This document shows, one piece after another, positions 43,185-52,434 of a DNA stretch of 64,000 bases. The stretch is from Azospirillum sp. 47_25. GTDB lineage: Bacteria > Pseudomonadota > Alphaproteobacteria > RF32 > CAG-239. Under the pieces are notes generated by a model. The model was not told where the DNA came from and did not search any database. It was given only the letters and a program-made list of their open reading frames with translations. Position 1 is the stretch's first letter, and every line of letters begins with the position of its first letter. Both the position numbers and the translations under genes were made by a program. The stretch covers positions 79,149 to 143,148 of the forward strand of contig MNTU01000039.1 of assembly GCA_001917125.1 (NCBI GenBank), read 5' to 3'.

Positions 43185-43622
43185 TCAGACAAATTCATCG
43201 ACTTCTTCCAGAATTTTGTTTTTCTCGTAAAGATGTTTCAGATAAGGGTTGTCCGCCGCATTGTCGTTTTCATCTTCGACAATCGCCTGATTATTGTCAT
43301 AAACGTTGACCTGGCGGTTTTGATAATTGGGGGAGGGTTCTTCAGTCTCATACACGCCGCTGGCGCTGAGAGCCTCTATGGCGCCTGAAGAAACATAAGC
43401 CTTTCCCGAGGAAATGCTGCCTTGTTTTTCCTCGTTGTCTTGCCGTGCAAACGGCGGTTGCTGGCGTTTATATTCATCAGACTCATCCCGCACCAAAACA
43501 TTGTTGGTGGTATCCACAACCTCAACAAAGGGATGTCCTTCCGCCCCCGGCGCATAATGACGTTCTGTGCGTTTTATCGGGGAGGGAGAGCTCGACACTT
43601 TTCTAGTAGACGATACATTCAT
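43185..43622 (-). CDS. Disordered low-complexity protein
   Basis: 145 aa with high Glu, Asp, Asn, Ser and Gln and few hydrophobic residues, predicted mostly disordered. No domain or signal peptide. GGAG lies 7 bases before the ATG. It stands 18 bases before the putative peptidase and is probably cotranscribed, so it could be a chaperone, partner or substrate. Confidence 0.6.
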   Translation of the reverse strand: MNVSSTRKVSSSPSPIKRTERHYAPGAEGHPFVEVVDTTNNVLVRDESDEYKRQQPPFARQDNEEKQGSISSGKAYVSSGAIEALSASGVYETEEPSPNYQNRQVNVYDNNQAIVEDENDNAADNPYLKHLYEKNKILEEVDEFV

Positions 43623-43707
43623 TGCTCTTCTCCAATGCTATATATCCGATTGTAACATAATAATTTTATAAAATCCACAAATTTCGGATTTCCCGTTGAA
43701 AAGGCAC

Positions 43708-43736
43708 AAAAAAACCGCGGAACCTCAGGCCCGCGG
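43708..43736 (-). terminator. Terminator after tatA
   Basis: Minus strand CCGCGG, a 10-base loop and CCGCGG, followed by seven T. It ends the dgt-to-tatA run, so tatB and tatC are not downstream. Confidence 0.75.
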
Positions 43737-43761
43737 CAACACAAATGCTGTGCAAAAAGCG

Positions 43762-44010
43762 TTATTCGCCGTCCGTTTTCTCCTCGCCGCCGGTTTGGTT
43801 TTCATCCGCGACGGTTTTCTTGGCGGCATTGTCTTTCTTGGTCTTTTCGGCAATTTTCTTGTTCAGTTCTTCTTTGCCTTTTTCCAAAGCGGCCATGCCG
43901 AGCTTAAGTTTCTCTTCCGCTTCTTTGCGCAAGTCGGGAAGTTTTCCCGCGCCGAAAATGGCCGCGACGATCAACACGACTAAAAACCATCCCCAAAAAC
44001 CTGAAAACAT
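43762..44010 (-). CDS. tatA: TatA-family twin-arginine translocase subunit
   Basis: 82 aa. A single N-terminal membrane helix (WFLVVLIVAAIFGAGKLPDL) with the FGxGKLP hinge, then a long charged amphipathic and Lys/Glu-rich tail, is the TatA/TatE pattern. It helps pass folded proteins across the inner membrane. TatB and TatC are not adjacent; a terminator follows. It lies after nagZ, where alphaproteobacteria normally have scpA-scpB-tatA. Confidence 0.85.
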   Translation of the reverse strand: MFSGFWGWFLVVLIVAAIFGAGKLPDLRKEAEEKLKLGMAALEKGKEELNKKIAEKTKKDNAAKKTVADENQTGGEEKTDGE

Positions 44011-44021
44011 ATCTTTCTCCT

Positions 44022-45092
44022 TTAATCTTTTTGTTGCATGCGATGCAGCACTTCCGTCGCATCATATTGGCTGTCATAGGTTTCGGCCGGGCCGGTAATT
44101 TCATAATATGCCTCAGCCAAAACCTCCGTGTTAAGTTTAGTTTGTATGATATTTTTAATCTTGGCAAATCTAATCAGCGATTTATCCGCTAAATTTATAC
44201 AGGAACGGCAGACTTCTTCCATTTCTGCGGCGTTTCCCGAACAATAGCAGACTGCGTCGCACCCGGCCTTCAGCGCTCCGGCTGCTTTTTCGGCGGCTGT
44301 TCCGCTCAGCGCTTTCATATCAATGGCATCCGAAATTAATAATCCGTCAAATTCAATAATGCCGCGGATAATTTCTCGGATAACCTTGGATGATTGTGTT
44401 GCCGGTAAATCATCAACGGCTTCGATAACGACATGAGCCGTCATGCCGGCCGGTGTCTGATTAAGCTGCCTGAACGGATAAAAGTCTTTTTCCAGTTCTT
44501 TAAGCGAAGCCGTGATAACCGGCAGATGCAAATGCGGGTCCGCCTGCGCCCGTCCGTGTCCCGGCAAATGTTTTATGCAGGGGCAGATACCGTTTGCGGC
44601 ATATTCCTCCGCCATAACGCCGCCCAGCAGAACAATCAGCTTCTCGTCACTTCCGAAACAGCGGTTGCGCAGGGCCGGCGTCGTTTCCGGATAGGCAATG
44701 TCTAAAACGGGAGCGTAGTTAAAGTTAAAACCTGCCTTATGCAGATCCTGACAGGTGAGAATGCTGTGTTCTATTGCAGCACCGATGGCTTTGCCGATGC
44801 CTTGCTTGGTTGCTATGTTTCCCAACTGTTCCATTGAAACGATATCATAAAAGCCGTCTCCCTGCAAACGACGCACCCGTCCGCCTTCTTGGTCAACCGC
44901 AATTAAGACGTCATCACGACCGACGGTTTCTTTTATCTCTTTCGTCAGCGCCTGAATTTGAGCCGGCGAAACAAGGTTTCTGCCGAATAAAGTTACCCCC
45001 AGCGGATTATATTTTTCAAACAGACGCTTTTCTGCATCACTAAGCTTGATGGAACTGCAGGAGAGCATTGCGGCAAGAATTGGCTTTTCCAT
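44022..45092 (-). CDS. nagZ: Beta-N-acetylhexosaminidase NagZ
   Basis: 356 aa, glycoside hydrolase family 3. It removes GlcNAc from muropeptides in peptidoglycan recycling in the cytoplasm. Signatures: LIAVDQEGGRVRRL, CPCIKHLPGHGRAQADPHLHLPV with the catalytic His-Asp dyad, and LLISDAIDMKAL with the nucleophile Asp. Gene spacing to the M50 peptidase is 9 bases. No signal peptide, as expected. Confidence 0.94.
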   Translation of the reverse strand: MEKPILAAMLSCSSIKLSDAEKRLFEKYNPLGVTLFGRNLVSPAQIQALTKEIKETVGRDDVLIAVDQEGGRVRRLQGDGFYDIVSMEQLGNIATKQGIGKAIGAAIEHSILTCQDLHKAGFNFNYAPVLDIAYPETTPALRNRCFGSDEKLIVLLGGVMAEEYAANGICPCIKHLPGHGRAQADPHLHLPVITASLKELEKDFYPFRQLNQTPAGMTAHVVIEAVDDLPATQSSKVIREIIRGIIEFDGLLISDAIDMKALSGTAAEKAAGALKAGCDAVCYCSGNAAEMEEVCRSCINLADKSLIRFAKIKNIIQTKLNTEVLAEAYYEITGPAETYDSQYDATEVLHRMQQKD

Positions 45093-45101
45093 GACTTACC
45101 C

Positions 45102-45758
45102 CTACACCAGCAACGAGAGCAGATAACGGGTCGTGCCGATAAGATAGGTACGGAACAGATTTAAATCAAGCCCCAAGGCACGTCCGATCTCCGGCATAAT
45201 GAATATCAGAAAGACAATTGCGGCCAGCCCCGCTTTGCCTGAATTGACATATTTAACCGCCCATGGCTCCCGGCTCCAGCCAAAAAGGATTTTCGAACCG
45301 TCCAGCGGCGGAATCGGCAGCGCGTTAAACAGTGCGATGATAATGTTAAAAGCCGCCATATTCAGAAAAAACATATGCAGAATCATCTGCGTGTAAGGGT
45401 GTGGAATAAACTGAATAAGCAAAATAAACAGTGCCGAAATTACGGCAACCCAAATATTCATGATGATGCCCGCGGCTGAAACCAAAATAATCCCCTTGCG
45501 GTGATATTTGAGCTTCCTGAAATCAATCGGCACCGGTTTGGCCCAGCCGAACATAATTCCCGCATGGGCAATCCACAGCATCAGCGGCAATAAAAAAGTG
45601 CCGAATAAATCGGCATGCTTTAAAGGATTAAGCGACAGACGTCCCTCTTTTTTGGCCGTATCATCCCCCATGAGCAGCGCCGCATAACCATGAGCGATTT
45701 CATGAAGGATGATTGCCGTAAAAATGGCTGTATATTTGAATGTTAAATCCAGCCACAT
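45102..45758 (-). CDS. Site-2 protease family (M50) membrane metallopeptidase
   Basis: 218 aa with about five to six membrane helices. Zinc motif HEIAH (ILHEIAHGYAALLMGD) near the N-terminus and the third-ligand motif NALPIPPLDGSKIL in the C-terminal half are complete. These rhomboid-like cousins of S2P cut membrane proteins inside the bilayer. The PDZ domain of RseP is absent. The ATG overlaps the SPOR gene stop. Confidence 0.9.
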   Translation of the reverse strand: MWLDLTFKYTAIFTAIILHEIAHGYAALLMGDDTAKKEGRLSLNPLKHADLFGTFLLPLMLWIAHAGIMFGWAKPVPIDFRKLKYHRKGIILVSAAGIIMNIWVAVISALFILLIQFIPHPYTQMILHMFFLNMAAFNIIIALFNALPIPPLDGSKILFGWSREPWAVKYVNSGKAGLAAIVFLIFIMPEIGRALGLDLNLFRTYLIGTTRYLLSLLV

Positions 45759-46690
45759 TATTTTTTCTTTACAATACAGGTTCCGCCCAGAGCTTTAATA
45801 TCTTTGCAAAGCTCGTCTGCTCCGGCTCTGTCTGTAAAGGCGCCGGCTTTGAGACGATAGAACGTCTTGTCAAAGTCAAGATCCGCAGCTTCGATTTCGT
45901 GCGGCTGTCCCTGCAGCATTTTATATTTCTTGCTCAGGCTGATCCAGGCTTTCTCGACAGCCTGTCTGTTCGGCGAAGACATCAGCTGAATCTGCCACAT
46001 TCCGGCAGTTGCCTTAGCCGGTGCGGCCGGCTTCTTCGGTTCGGGCTGAACCGCCGGCTGAACTTTGGGTTGCGCCGGAATCTGAGCTGCCTGTGTGGCT
46101 TTGGCGTTTTCTTGCTGAACCGCTTCCTTCAAACCGATAACTTTTGCCTCTGGCGCGTCACCGGTTTGTGCGTTGGTGGAAACCGGCAGCGGAGCGGCTT
46201 CTTTAACTTGTGCTACCGGCGCTGTGCCGATTACCTTTTCGGGAATTTGGTCGTTGACTTGCAGCGGAGCGGCCTGAACAACCTGCTGGCTCGGAATAAC
46301 TTCCGGCAGTTTGGGCTGTTCCGGCGGCGGCAGGAGATTTTCGACAACAGGTTCGTTGTCTTTTTTCTCTATAATGTCATAGACGCTTTTGTCCTGATTG
46401 AGAATTTCCATTCCGCCGGGTTCGCTCGGCTGAACTTTAACCGCTGTCTGCGGTCTGCGTATAACCGGAATTTCAACGTTTCCGGTGTCTGAATACTGCG
46501 GAGCCAAAATAAACCAGCCGACCACGCCGGCCAGAGCCACGCCGGAAACCGCGCCGATGAAAACGCTTTTGGAACGTTTCATTTCGTTGCGGCGTTCTTC
46601 AATGTTGTTTGAAGACTGATCGGCGATTTTCTGACGAAATTCATTTAAGAAATCGTCGCCTTTATTGTCTTCCGGAAATTCCTGAAACAT
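45758..46690 (-). CDS. SPOR-domain cell-division protein
   Basis: 310 aa. About 45 cytoplasmic residues, one membrane helix (SVFIGAVSGVALAGVVGWFIL), a Pro/Ala/Gln-rich linker of about 150 residues, and a C-terminal SPOR domain (QIQLMSSPNRQAVEKAW... RLKAGAFTDRAGADELC). SPOR domains bind denuded glycan strands at the septum. The position between dgt and nagZ is the alphaproteobacterial standard, minus argS. Confidence 0.9.
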   Translation of the reverse strand: MFQEFPEDNKGDDFLNEFRQKIADQSSNNIEERRNEMKRSKSVFIGAVSGVALAGVVGWFILAPQYSDTGNVEIPVIRRPQTAVKVQPSEPGGMEILNQDKSVYDIIEKKDNEPVVENLLPPPEQPKLPEVIPSQQVVQAAPLQVNDQIPEKVIGTAPVAQVKEAAPLPVSTNAQTGDAPEAKVIGLKEAVQQENAKATQAAQIPAQPKVQPAVQPEPKKPAAPAKATAGMWQIQLMSSPNRQAVEKAWISLSKKYKMLQGQPHEIEAADLDFDKTFYRLKAGAFTDRAGADELCKDIKALGGTCIVKKK

Positions 46691-46766
46691 GTTTTCTCTC
46701 CTGCATGTTAAATTCTTTTTTACCTCACTATAAACGATAATCCTTTACAAGCTCTTAACCGCAGCC

Positions 46767-47924
46767 TTAAAATCTGGTATGAACGTCAAAAAGCCTGCGA
46801 TGTTCTTCCACGGCACACATGTCCGTCATGCAGGCGATATATTCGCAGATAATTTCCGCCGCCTCGCGGTCTTTGCTCTGTGGCGTGATTTTTGAACGCA
46901 GTTCCATCGGCAGTAATTTATAGTCATTCATGAAAACATTAAACAGTTCTTCGATAATTTTTTGCGATTTCATATCCATCCGCGCCACGCTGGTGTGCGT
47001 ATAAAAATAATCGCGCAAAAAACTGCGCAGCAGTTTGATTTCCGCTTTCATTTCTTCCGAAAAGTCGACTGTCAGCGCTTTCAGATAACGGGCATCGTTG
47101 TCTGTGGCGATTTTATGGCGGGCGATGTTTTCCTTGGTATTGCGCAGCACGTCAAAAATCATGCGCGCAATCATGTTTCGCGTGATGGCATAAATTTTGA
47201 GCCTGTCGTCATCGCAGCCCGGATGTCCCTTTTCAAAATCTGCGACGATCCGGTCAATAAAAGGCAGTTCGCGCAGTTTTTCAATCGAGAAAAATCCGGC
47301 ATTGAAACCGTCGTCGATGTCATGATTGTTGTAGGCAATGTCATCGGCAACCGCACCGACCTGTCCTTCCAGCGACGGATAATTTTTCAGGTCAAGATCA
47401 TATTTTTTGTTGAATTCTTTTAAGTAGGCGCTGGTTGTCTTTTTTATCGGGCCGTTGTGTTTGACCGTTCCTTCCAGCGTTTCCCAGGTCAGGTTCAGCC
47501 CCGGAAATTCCGGATAGTGAATTTCGAGTTTGGTCATGATTTTGAGTGACTGAATGTTGTGGTCAAATCCGCCGAATTTGGCCATGGCGTTTTGCAGGCC
47601 GCGTTCGCCGGCATGGCCGAACGGGGAATGTCCTAAATCATGGGCAAGGGCAATGGCTTCGCCGAGTTCTTCGTTCAGCTTCAGGCATTTGCAGATTGTG
47701 CGGGTAATCTGGGCAACCTCAATGCTGTGGGTCAGGCGGGTGCGGTAGTTCTTGCCTTCGTGATAGGCGAAAACCTGCGTTTTGCCGTCCAGCCGGCGGA
47801 AAGCCGAGGAATGAATCAGCCGGTCGCGGTCACGCTGAAACGGCGAACGGATAACGTTGGTAAAATCTGCATACATCCGTCCCCGGCTTTTTTCCGGGGC
47901 AAGGGCATAGTTTGCAAGCTCCAT
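46767..47924 (-). CDS. dgt: Deoxyguanosinetriphosphate triphosphohydrolase-like protein
   Basis: 385 aa. HD-domain dNTPase that cuts dGTP to deoxyguanosine and triphosphate. Metal ligands are seen in RTRLTHSIEVAQI and AHDLGHSPFGHAGERGL, then the late ADDIAYNNHDIDDG. Length is that of the alphaproteobacterial dgtP-like group, shorter than E. coli Dgt. It heads the dgt-SPOR-S2P-nagZ-tatA minus-strand run and is divergent from xth. Confidence 0.94.
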   Translation of the reverse strand: MELANYALAPEKSRGRMYADFTNVIRSPFQRDRDRLIHSSAFRRLDGKTQVFAYHEGKNYRTRLTHSIEVAQITRTICKCLKLNEELGEAIALAHDLGHSPFGHAGERGLQNAMAKFGGFDHNIQSLKIMTKLEIHYPEFPGLNLTWETLEGTVKHNGPIKKTTSAYLKEFNKKYDLDLKNYPSLEGQVGAVADDIAYNNHDIDDGFNAGFFSIEKLRELPFIDRIVADFEKGHPGCDDDRLKIYAITRNMIARMIFDVLRNTKENIARHKIATDNDARYLKALTVDFSEEMKAEIKLLRSFLRDYFYTHTSVARMDMKSQKIIEELFNVFMNDYKLLPMELRSKITPQSKDREAAEIICEYIACMTDMCAVEEHRRLFDVHTRF

Positions 47925-47990
47925 TTTTTTCCCTTTCCAATGACATAATTTTAAGTTACATTATAACAAACAAATTAAAAAAGGTATAAA

Positions 47991-48785
47991 ATGAAAATCG
48001 CCACATTCAACGTAAACTCCGTCAACGCCCGGGTTGACGGTCTGCTTCCCTGGCTGGACAGATTGCGTCCGGATATCTTACTGCTGCAGGAAATTAAAAC
48101 CGAATTTAATTCTTTTCCGTTTTTTGAATTTCAAACCGCAGGTTATGAGGCGAAGATTCTCGGACAAAAGAGCTATAACGGCGTGGCTGTTCTCAGCCGG
48201 CACAAAATTAAGGTAACCGCCGAAGGGCTCCCTGGTTTTGACGACGATAATGCCCGTTATCTGGAGGCCGTTGTCAATGTAAACGGCGAAAATTTCCGCA
48301 CCGCATCAATCTATCTGCCGAACGGAAATCCGCCTTACAATGACCCTGATGACACTTCTAAATTTACCTATAAACTGCGTTGGATGGAGGCTTTGTATAA
48401 TCGCACCGCAGAGCTTCTGCATTCGGCCGAGCCGGTCGTCTTGGGCGGTGACTTCAATGTCATTCTGACGGATCACGATGTTTATAATCCCGAACTCTTT
48501 CGTAAAAACGCCCTGTTTCGCCCGGAGGTTATCCAACGTCTGAAAGCTATTGAATATCAGGGCTGGACCGATGCTTTCCGCGCCCTTTACCCTCTGCCGC
48601 TTAACGGCTACACCTATTGGGACTATGCCGGCGGTGCTTTTCAAAACGATATGGGACTGCGCATCGATTACCTCTGGCTGTCACCGAAAGCGGCTGACCG
48701 CCTGCAGTCTTGCGAAGTGGATAAAACGCCTCGCGCCGGAAGCAAGCCTTCCGACCATACGGCTCTGATTGCGGAACTGAGATAA
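47991..48785 (+). CDS. xth: Exodeoxyribonuclease III
   Basis: 264 aa. AP endonuclease and 3'-5' exonuclease of base excision repair. Motifs: TFNVNSVNARVDGL, LLQEIKTE with the metal Glu, GGDFNVILTDHDVYN, RIDYLWLS and PSDHTALIAEL with the catalytic His. AAAGG precedes the ATG. RNase R follows by 2 bases. Confidence 0.95.
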   Translation: MKIATFNVNSVNARVDGLLPWLDRLRPDILLLQEIKTEFNSFPFFEFQTAGYEAKILGQKSYNGVAVLSRHKIKVTAEGLPGFDDDNARYLEAVVNVNGENFRTASIYLPNGNPPYNDPDDTSKFTYKLRWMEALYNRTAELLHSAEPVVLGGDFNVILTDHDVYNPELFRKNALFRPEVIQRLKAIEYQGWTDAFRALYPLPLNGYTYWDYAGGAFQNDMGLRIDYLWLSPKAADRLQSCEVDKTPRAGSKPSDHTALIAELR

Positions 48786-48787
48786 AC

Positions 48788-50893
48788 ATGAGCAACAGAA
48801 AAAATAAAAAGAAATCGTCTGACCTCTTGCCGGAAAACTGCCAGCTCGAAATCTGCGGCGCCTCCGGCTTCGGCGATTTGATGGCTGCGGCGGTTGATCC
48901 GACGGACAATCCTCACGGTTATAAAATTTATGTGTTGGAAAACAAAAAAATAAAGCCGGCTCTTGCCGAAGGCGATCGATTTATTGCCAGACTGTCCCGC
49001 AAAAACGATACCTGGTGGGCCAAGCCTCTGGCCCGCACCATGACCGCCGGAGTGGCTCTGGAACAGATATACGGCGTTATCGTGGAAAAAAACGGACTGT
49101 TTTATCTCCGCTCGGCCGAAAGAAACTCCCGGATGGACTATCTTCTGGACAAGCTGGGAAACAGCCGTGTCGGCGACTTTGTCAAAGTGGCGTTAATTGG
49201 CGAAAAAAAGTTTAAACAGGCTAAAATTATCAAAAATTACGGCCGTTTTAACATTGCCAAATCGACCGGGCTGTTCATTCTTGAAAAATATAAAATCAAT
49301 GACAGTTTTCCCGATGCGGTTGTTAAGGAAGCTTCCTGCTGTCCGGAATATCATCTGCAGGGCAGGGAGGATTTGACGGCGTTGCCGCTGGTAACCATTG
49401 ACGGCGATGATTCCAAAGATTTTGACGATGCCGTCTATGCCGAAAAAACGCCCGGCGGTTTCCATCTGATTGTTGCCATTGCCGATGTGGCCTATTATGT
49501 TCGTCCCGGTTCCGAGCTTGATCGCGAAGCTTACCGCCGCGGCAATTCGGTTTATTTGCCGGGAATGGTCATTCCGATGCTGCCGGAAGCTTTAAGCAAT
49601 GACCTCTGCTCGCTCCGCCCCAAGGAAAAGCGCCCTTGCCTGGCCTGCCTGATGGATATTGACAACGACGGCAACATTTGTCGCTTCGACTTTAAAAGAG
49701 CCGTGATGAAATCGGCTGCGCGTCTGACTTACCGCGAGGTCCAGCGAGCCTTTGAAGGAACGCACTCCCTTCAGACGATGGGGTTGTTCAAAACGGTTAT
49801 TCAGCCGTTGTATGAGGCCTATTTTGCCCTCAGCAAAGCCCGCAAAAAACGTGGAACGCTGGAACTTGACCCGACGGAAATATCCATAAAAGTTGACAAC
49901 GACGGGCATATCCTTTCTCTGGGGCCGGCCGAGCACTTTGCCAGCCACGAAATTATTGAAGAATTTATGATTGCCGCCAATGTTTCGGCAGCCAAACGTC
50001 TGGAACAAACCGAACTGCCGATAATGTTCCGCATTCATGAAAAGCCGCTGGAAGAAAAGCTGAAAGATATTGAACCGCTGCTGCATGGCCTGCACCTGAA
50101 ACTGCCGGACTATCCGGCGCTGCAGCCCGGACATTTTAATCATATACTTGAGGAGTGCCGCCGCCATAACCTCGGGAGCGGGATTAATAATCTGGTGCTG
50201 CGCCTGCAATGCCAGGCCAAATACACGCCGGAGAATGTCGGACATTTCGGCTTGGCATTGAGTGATTATGTGCATTTTACCTCGCCGATTCGCCGCTATG
50301 CCGACTTGCTGATACACCGGGCTCTGATTAAAGGCTGCGGTATGCCTGACGGCGGTGAACTTGAATCCGGGGCGGATGTGCCGCAGTTTAAGGAAATCGG
50401 GGAACATCTCTGCAATACGGAACGGACGGCGGTTCAGGCCGAACGCGATACGCTGTCCCGTTATCTGTCGGCTTATCTCGAACCTTCAATCGGAGCGAAA
50501 TTTGAAACGAAAATTACCGGTTTAACCACGGCCGGCATTTTTGTGGCAATTGACAGTCTGGGAGCCGAAGGTTTGATTCCGATGCATACGCTTCCCTCGG
50601 ACAAATATCAGTTTTCGGCCGGCGGCAATGAGATGGTCGGCGCCAAAACCGGCCGTCGTTTTATGATGGGTGACCGGCTGACCGCCTGCCTGACCGAAGC
50701 TTCGCCGATAAGCGGAACCTTAGCCTTTAAGCTGGTTGAGAGCACCGAAGACGAAATCCGTTCCGCCGGCAAAAAGCAGTCGTCTCCGAAGAAAAGCCGC
50801 CGGAAGGCAAAACAGAAACTTTCGAAAAAAGAACGCAAGGAAAAAATCAAACAAAACAATCACCAGGCGGAGCAAAAGCACAATGATGAATAA
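48788..50893 (+). CDS. rnr: Ribonuclease R
   Basis: 701 aa. 3'-5' exoribonuclease of the RNB family that degrades structured RNA. Catalytic region: TIDGDDSKDFDDAVYAEK with its Asp cluster, and YVHFTSPIRRYADLLIHRAL. An S1 domain follows (FETKITGLTTAGIFVAIDS), and the last 60 residues are a Lys/Arg-rich tail as in RNase R. The 3' end overlaps the S41 peptidase start (50883) by 11 bases. Confidence 0.95.
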   Translation: MSNRKNKKKSSDLLPENCQLEICGASGFGDLMAAAVDPTDNPHGYKIYVLENKKIKPALAEGDRFIARLSRKNDTWWAKPLARTMTAGVALEQIYGVIVEKNGLFYLRSAERNSRMDYLLDKLGNSRVGDFVKVALIGEKKFKQAKIIKNYGRFNIAKSTGLFILEKYKINDSFPDAVVKEASCCPEYHLQGREDLTALPLVTIDGDDSKDFDDAVYAEKTPGGFHLIVAIADVAYYVRPGSELDREAYRRGNSVYLPGMVIPMLPEALSNDLCSLRPKEKRPCLACLMDIDNDGNICRFDFKRAVMKSAARLTYREVQRAFEGTHSLQTMGLFKTVIQPLYEAYFALSKARKKRGTLELDPTEISIKVDNDGHILSLGPAEHFASHEIIEEFMIAANVSAAKRLEQTELPIMFRIHEKPLEEKLKDIEPLLHGLHLKLPDYPALQPGHFNHILEECRRHNLGSGINNLVLRLQCQAKYTPENVGHFGLALSDYVHFTSPIRRYADLLIHRALIKGCGMPDGGELESGADVPQFKEIGEHLCNTERTAVQAERDTLSRYLSAYLEPSIGAKFETKITGLTTAGIFVAIDSLGAEGLIPMHTLPSDKYQFSAGGNEMVGAKTGRRFMMGDRLTACLTEASPISGTLAFKLVESTEDEIRSAGKKQSSPKKSRRKAKQKLSKKERKEKIKQNNHQAEQKHNDE

Positions 50894-52004
50894 ATTAATC
50901 GGTGTCAGCCTTTTATGCCTTTCTTTGTCGTTTCCGGCACAGGCCGATGACAGGCTGACCCTGGCCGAAATTTATCAAACCGTACAGGACGAATATCTGG
51001 AACCCGTCAGTCTGAACGAAATTGCCATGCCGGCTCTGCAAGGGCTGAACAAACTTGACAAACGCGTCCGGATTGCCGATGACGACCGCCGGGTTTCTGT
51101 TTATGTAAACGGAAGGGTTATGCTGAGCCGGAGCAAGCCTGAAGATCCGCACGATGTTTCGGCCTGGGTAAAATTCACGCAGGACATTATCCGGTCGGCG
51201 CAAAAAGCTTCTCCCGAGCTCAAACGCAAGGATTTTGAAATTATCGACACCATGATGGCTCACGGCATCAAGAAATTTGACCGCGATTCGAGCTATTATC
51301 CCGATTTGGAACTGAGTAATCCGCCGGTGCCGGAATTTAAGCCCAAACGTGCATTCTATGACCGCCTGCTCGAAAATGATGTTTTGTATATGCGCTTGGG
51401 AGCGATAAACAAATATACGGGAGAAAACGTTTCCCGCAGCCTGACGGAGCATTCCGGCGTTAAGGGGTTGATTATTGACCTGCGCGGCAATCCCGGCGGT
51501 ATGCTTCAGGAGGCCGTTCGGGTGGCGGGGCTGTTTATTGACGGCGGAATTGTCGCCTCGTCCAAAGGCCGCAGTCCCGATTCGACGGAATATTACAATG
51601 CGCCGGCCGGAGACGTGCTTGACAACAAGCCGATTGTGGTACTGATTGACGGGCAGACGGCTTCTTCGGCGGAAGTTTTGGCGGCAGCGCTTCAGGAACA
51701 AAGCCGGGCTGTTGTGGTCGGAACCGGCAGCTATGGCAAAGGAACCGTGCAAAAGCTGATAAAACTGAGTAATAACAGCCGTCTGGCTCTGACAAACGGA
51801 ATTATTTATACGCCGTCGGGGAATAAGTTGGCCGGTATCGGTGTCTTGCCCGATATCTGCACTTCCGGCGAACCGGAAACCCGCGATGCCGAAAAAATTA
51901 TTGCCCGCGGCAGCAGAAGCAATGCCTGCCTGCCGGAAAACCGGATGAAGTCGGAACTCGACCTGTCGGTTGCCGAAGCCTATCTGCGCAAACATATCAA
52001 ATAG
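50883..52004 (+). CDS. Exported S41-family peptidase
   Basis: 373 aa from the ATG at 50883 after GGCGGAG. Signal peptide MMNKLIGVSLLCLSLSFPAQA. The S41 catalytic core has GLIIDLRGNPGGMLQEAV, Ser261 in TASSAE and Lys286 in GSYGKGTVQ, 25 residues apart as in Prc. The PDZ domain usual for C-terminal processing proteases is not recognisable between residues 60 and 150, so substrate capture may differ. Periplasmic, by signal peptide. Confidence 0.9.
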   Translation: MMNKLIGVSLLCLSLSFPAQADDRLTLAEIYQTVQDEYLEPVSLNEIAMPALQGLNKLDKRVRIADDDRRVSVYVNGRVMLSRSKPEDPHDVSAWVKFTQDIIRSAQKASPELKRKDFEIIDTMMAHGIKKFDRDSSYYPDLELSNPPVPEFKPKRAFYDRLLENDVLYMRLGAINKYTGENVSRSLTEHSGVKGLIIDLRGNPGGMLQEAVRVAGLFIDGGIVASSKGRSPDSTEYYNAPAGDVLDNKPIVVLIDGQTASSAEVLAAALQEQSRAVVVGTGSYGKGTVQKLIKLSNNSRLALTNGIIYTPSGNKLAGIGVLPDICTSGEPETRDAEKIIARGSRSNACLPENRMKSELDLSVAEAYLRKHIK

Positions 52005-52027
52005 GAAAACAGGCTGCCGTTATAAAA

Positions 52028-52052
52028 AAAGCCTGAATTCTATTCAGGCTTT
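52028..52052. terminator. Bidirectional terminator
   Basis: AAAGCCTGAAT, loop TCT, ATTCAGGCTTT with A/T runs on both sides, between the S41 gene and a minus-strand small membrane protein whose stop it overlaps. Confidence 0.82.
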
Positions 52053-52287
52053 AACAAAAACTGGCTATTTTCATCACGAGATAAAATAAACCCCGGATAA
52101 GCAGTGACACCGCCATTCCCAGCATAATAAACCACATGCAGGCCAGCAGATACCAGGGAATGCCGTTGAAAATAAAAAACAGAATCAAACAAAACGTTCC
52201 CGATATCTCAAAGGCCCGGCCGGTTAAATTCAGCAAGAGCCACATTCTGCGCCGCTTTCGGCAGCGTAATTCATACATCTTGTCCAT
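52051..52287 (-). CDS. Small two-helix membrane protein, SD-less
   Basis: 78 aa from the ATG at 52287. Longer upstream reading is rejected because it would cross the terminator at 52,385-52,416. A basic N-terminus (RCRKRRR) precedes two hydrophobic helices. No ribosome site before the ATG. Not recognised; it lies downstream of two other small membrane proteins with the same absence of a Shine-Dalgarno sequence. Confidence 0.6.
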   Translation of the reverse strand: MDKMYELRCRKRRRMWLLLNLTGRAFEISGTFCLILFFIFNGIPWYLLACMWFIMLGMAVSLLIRGLFYLVMKIASFC

Positions 52288-52384
52288 AATTACTTGTTTT
52301 AATAATTCGTTATTATCCGTAGAGTAAAACGGTTCGTTCAAAACGGCAAGTCCTGTAATCCCTGCGGTGATTAACTTTGAATAC

Positions 52385-52416
52385 AAAAAAGCCGGAAGAT
52401 AAAATCTCCGGCTTTT
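52385..52416 (-). terminator. Terminator of the 52,435 gene
   Basis: AAAAGCCGGAGATTTTATCTTCCGGC-type stem on the minus strand followed by TTTTTT. Confidence 0.8.
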
Positions 52417-52434
52417 CAACAGGGAAGAAAGAAA

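Noticed and set aside
52288..52419. Upstream extension of the 78-aa membrane protein
   Set aside because: It crosses a strong terminator of the preceding gene.
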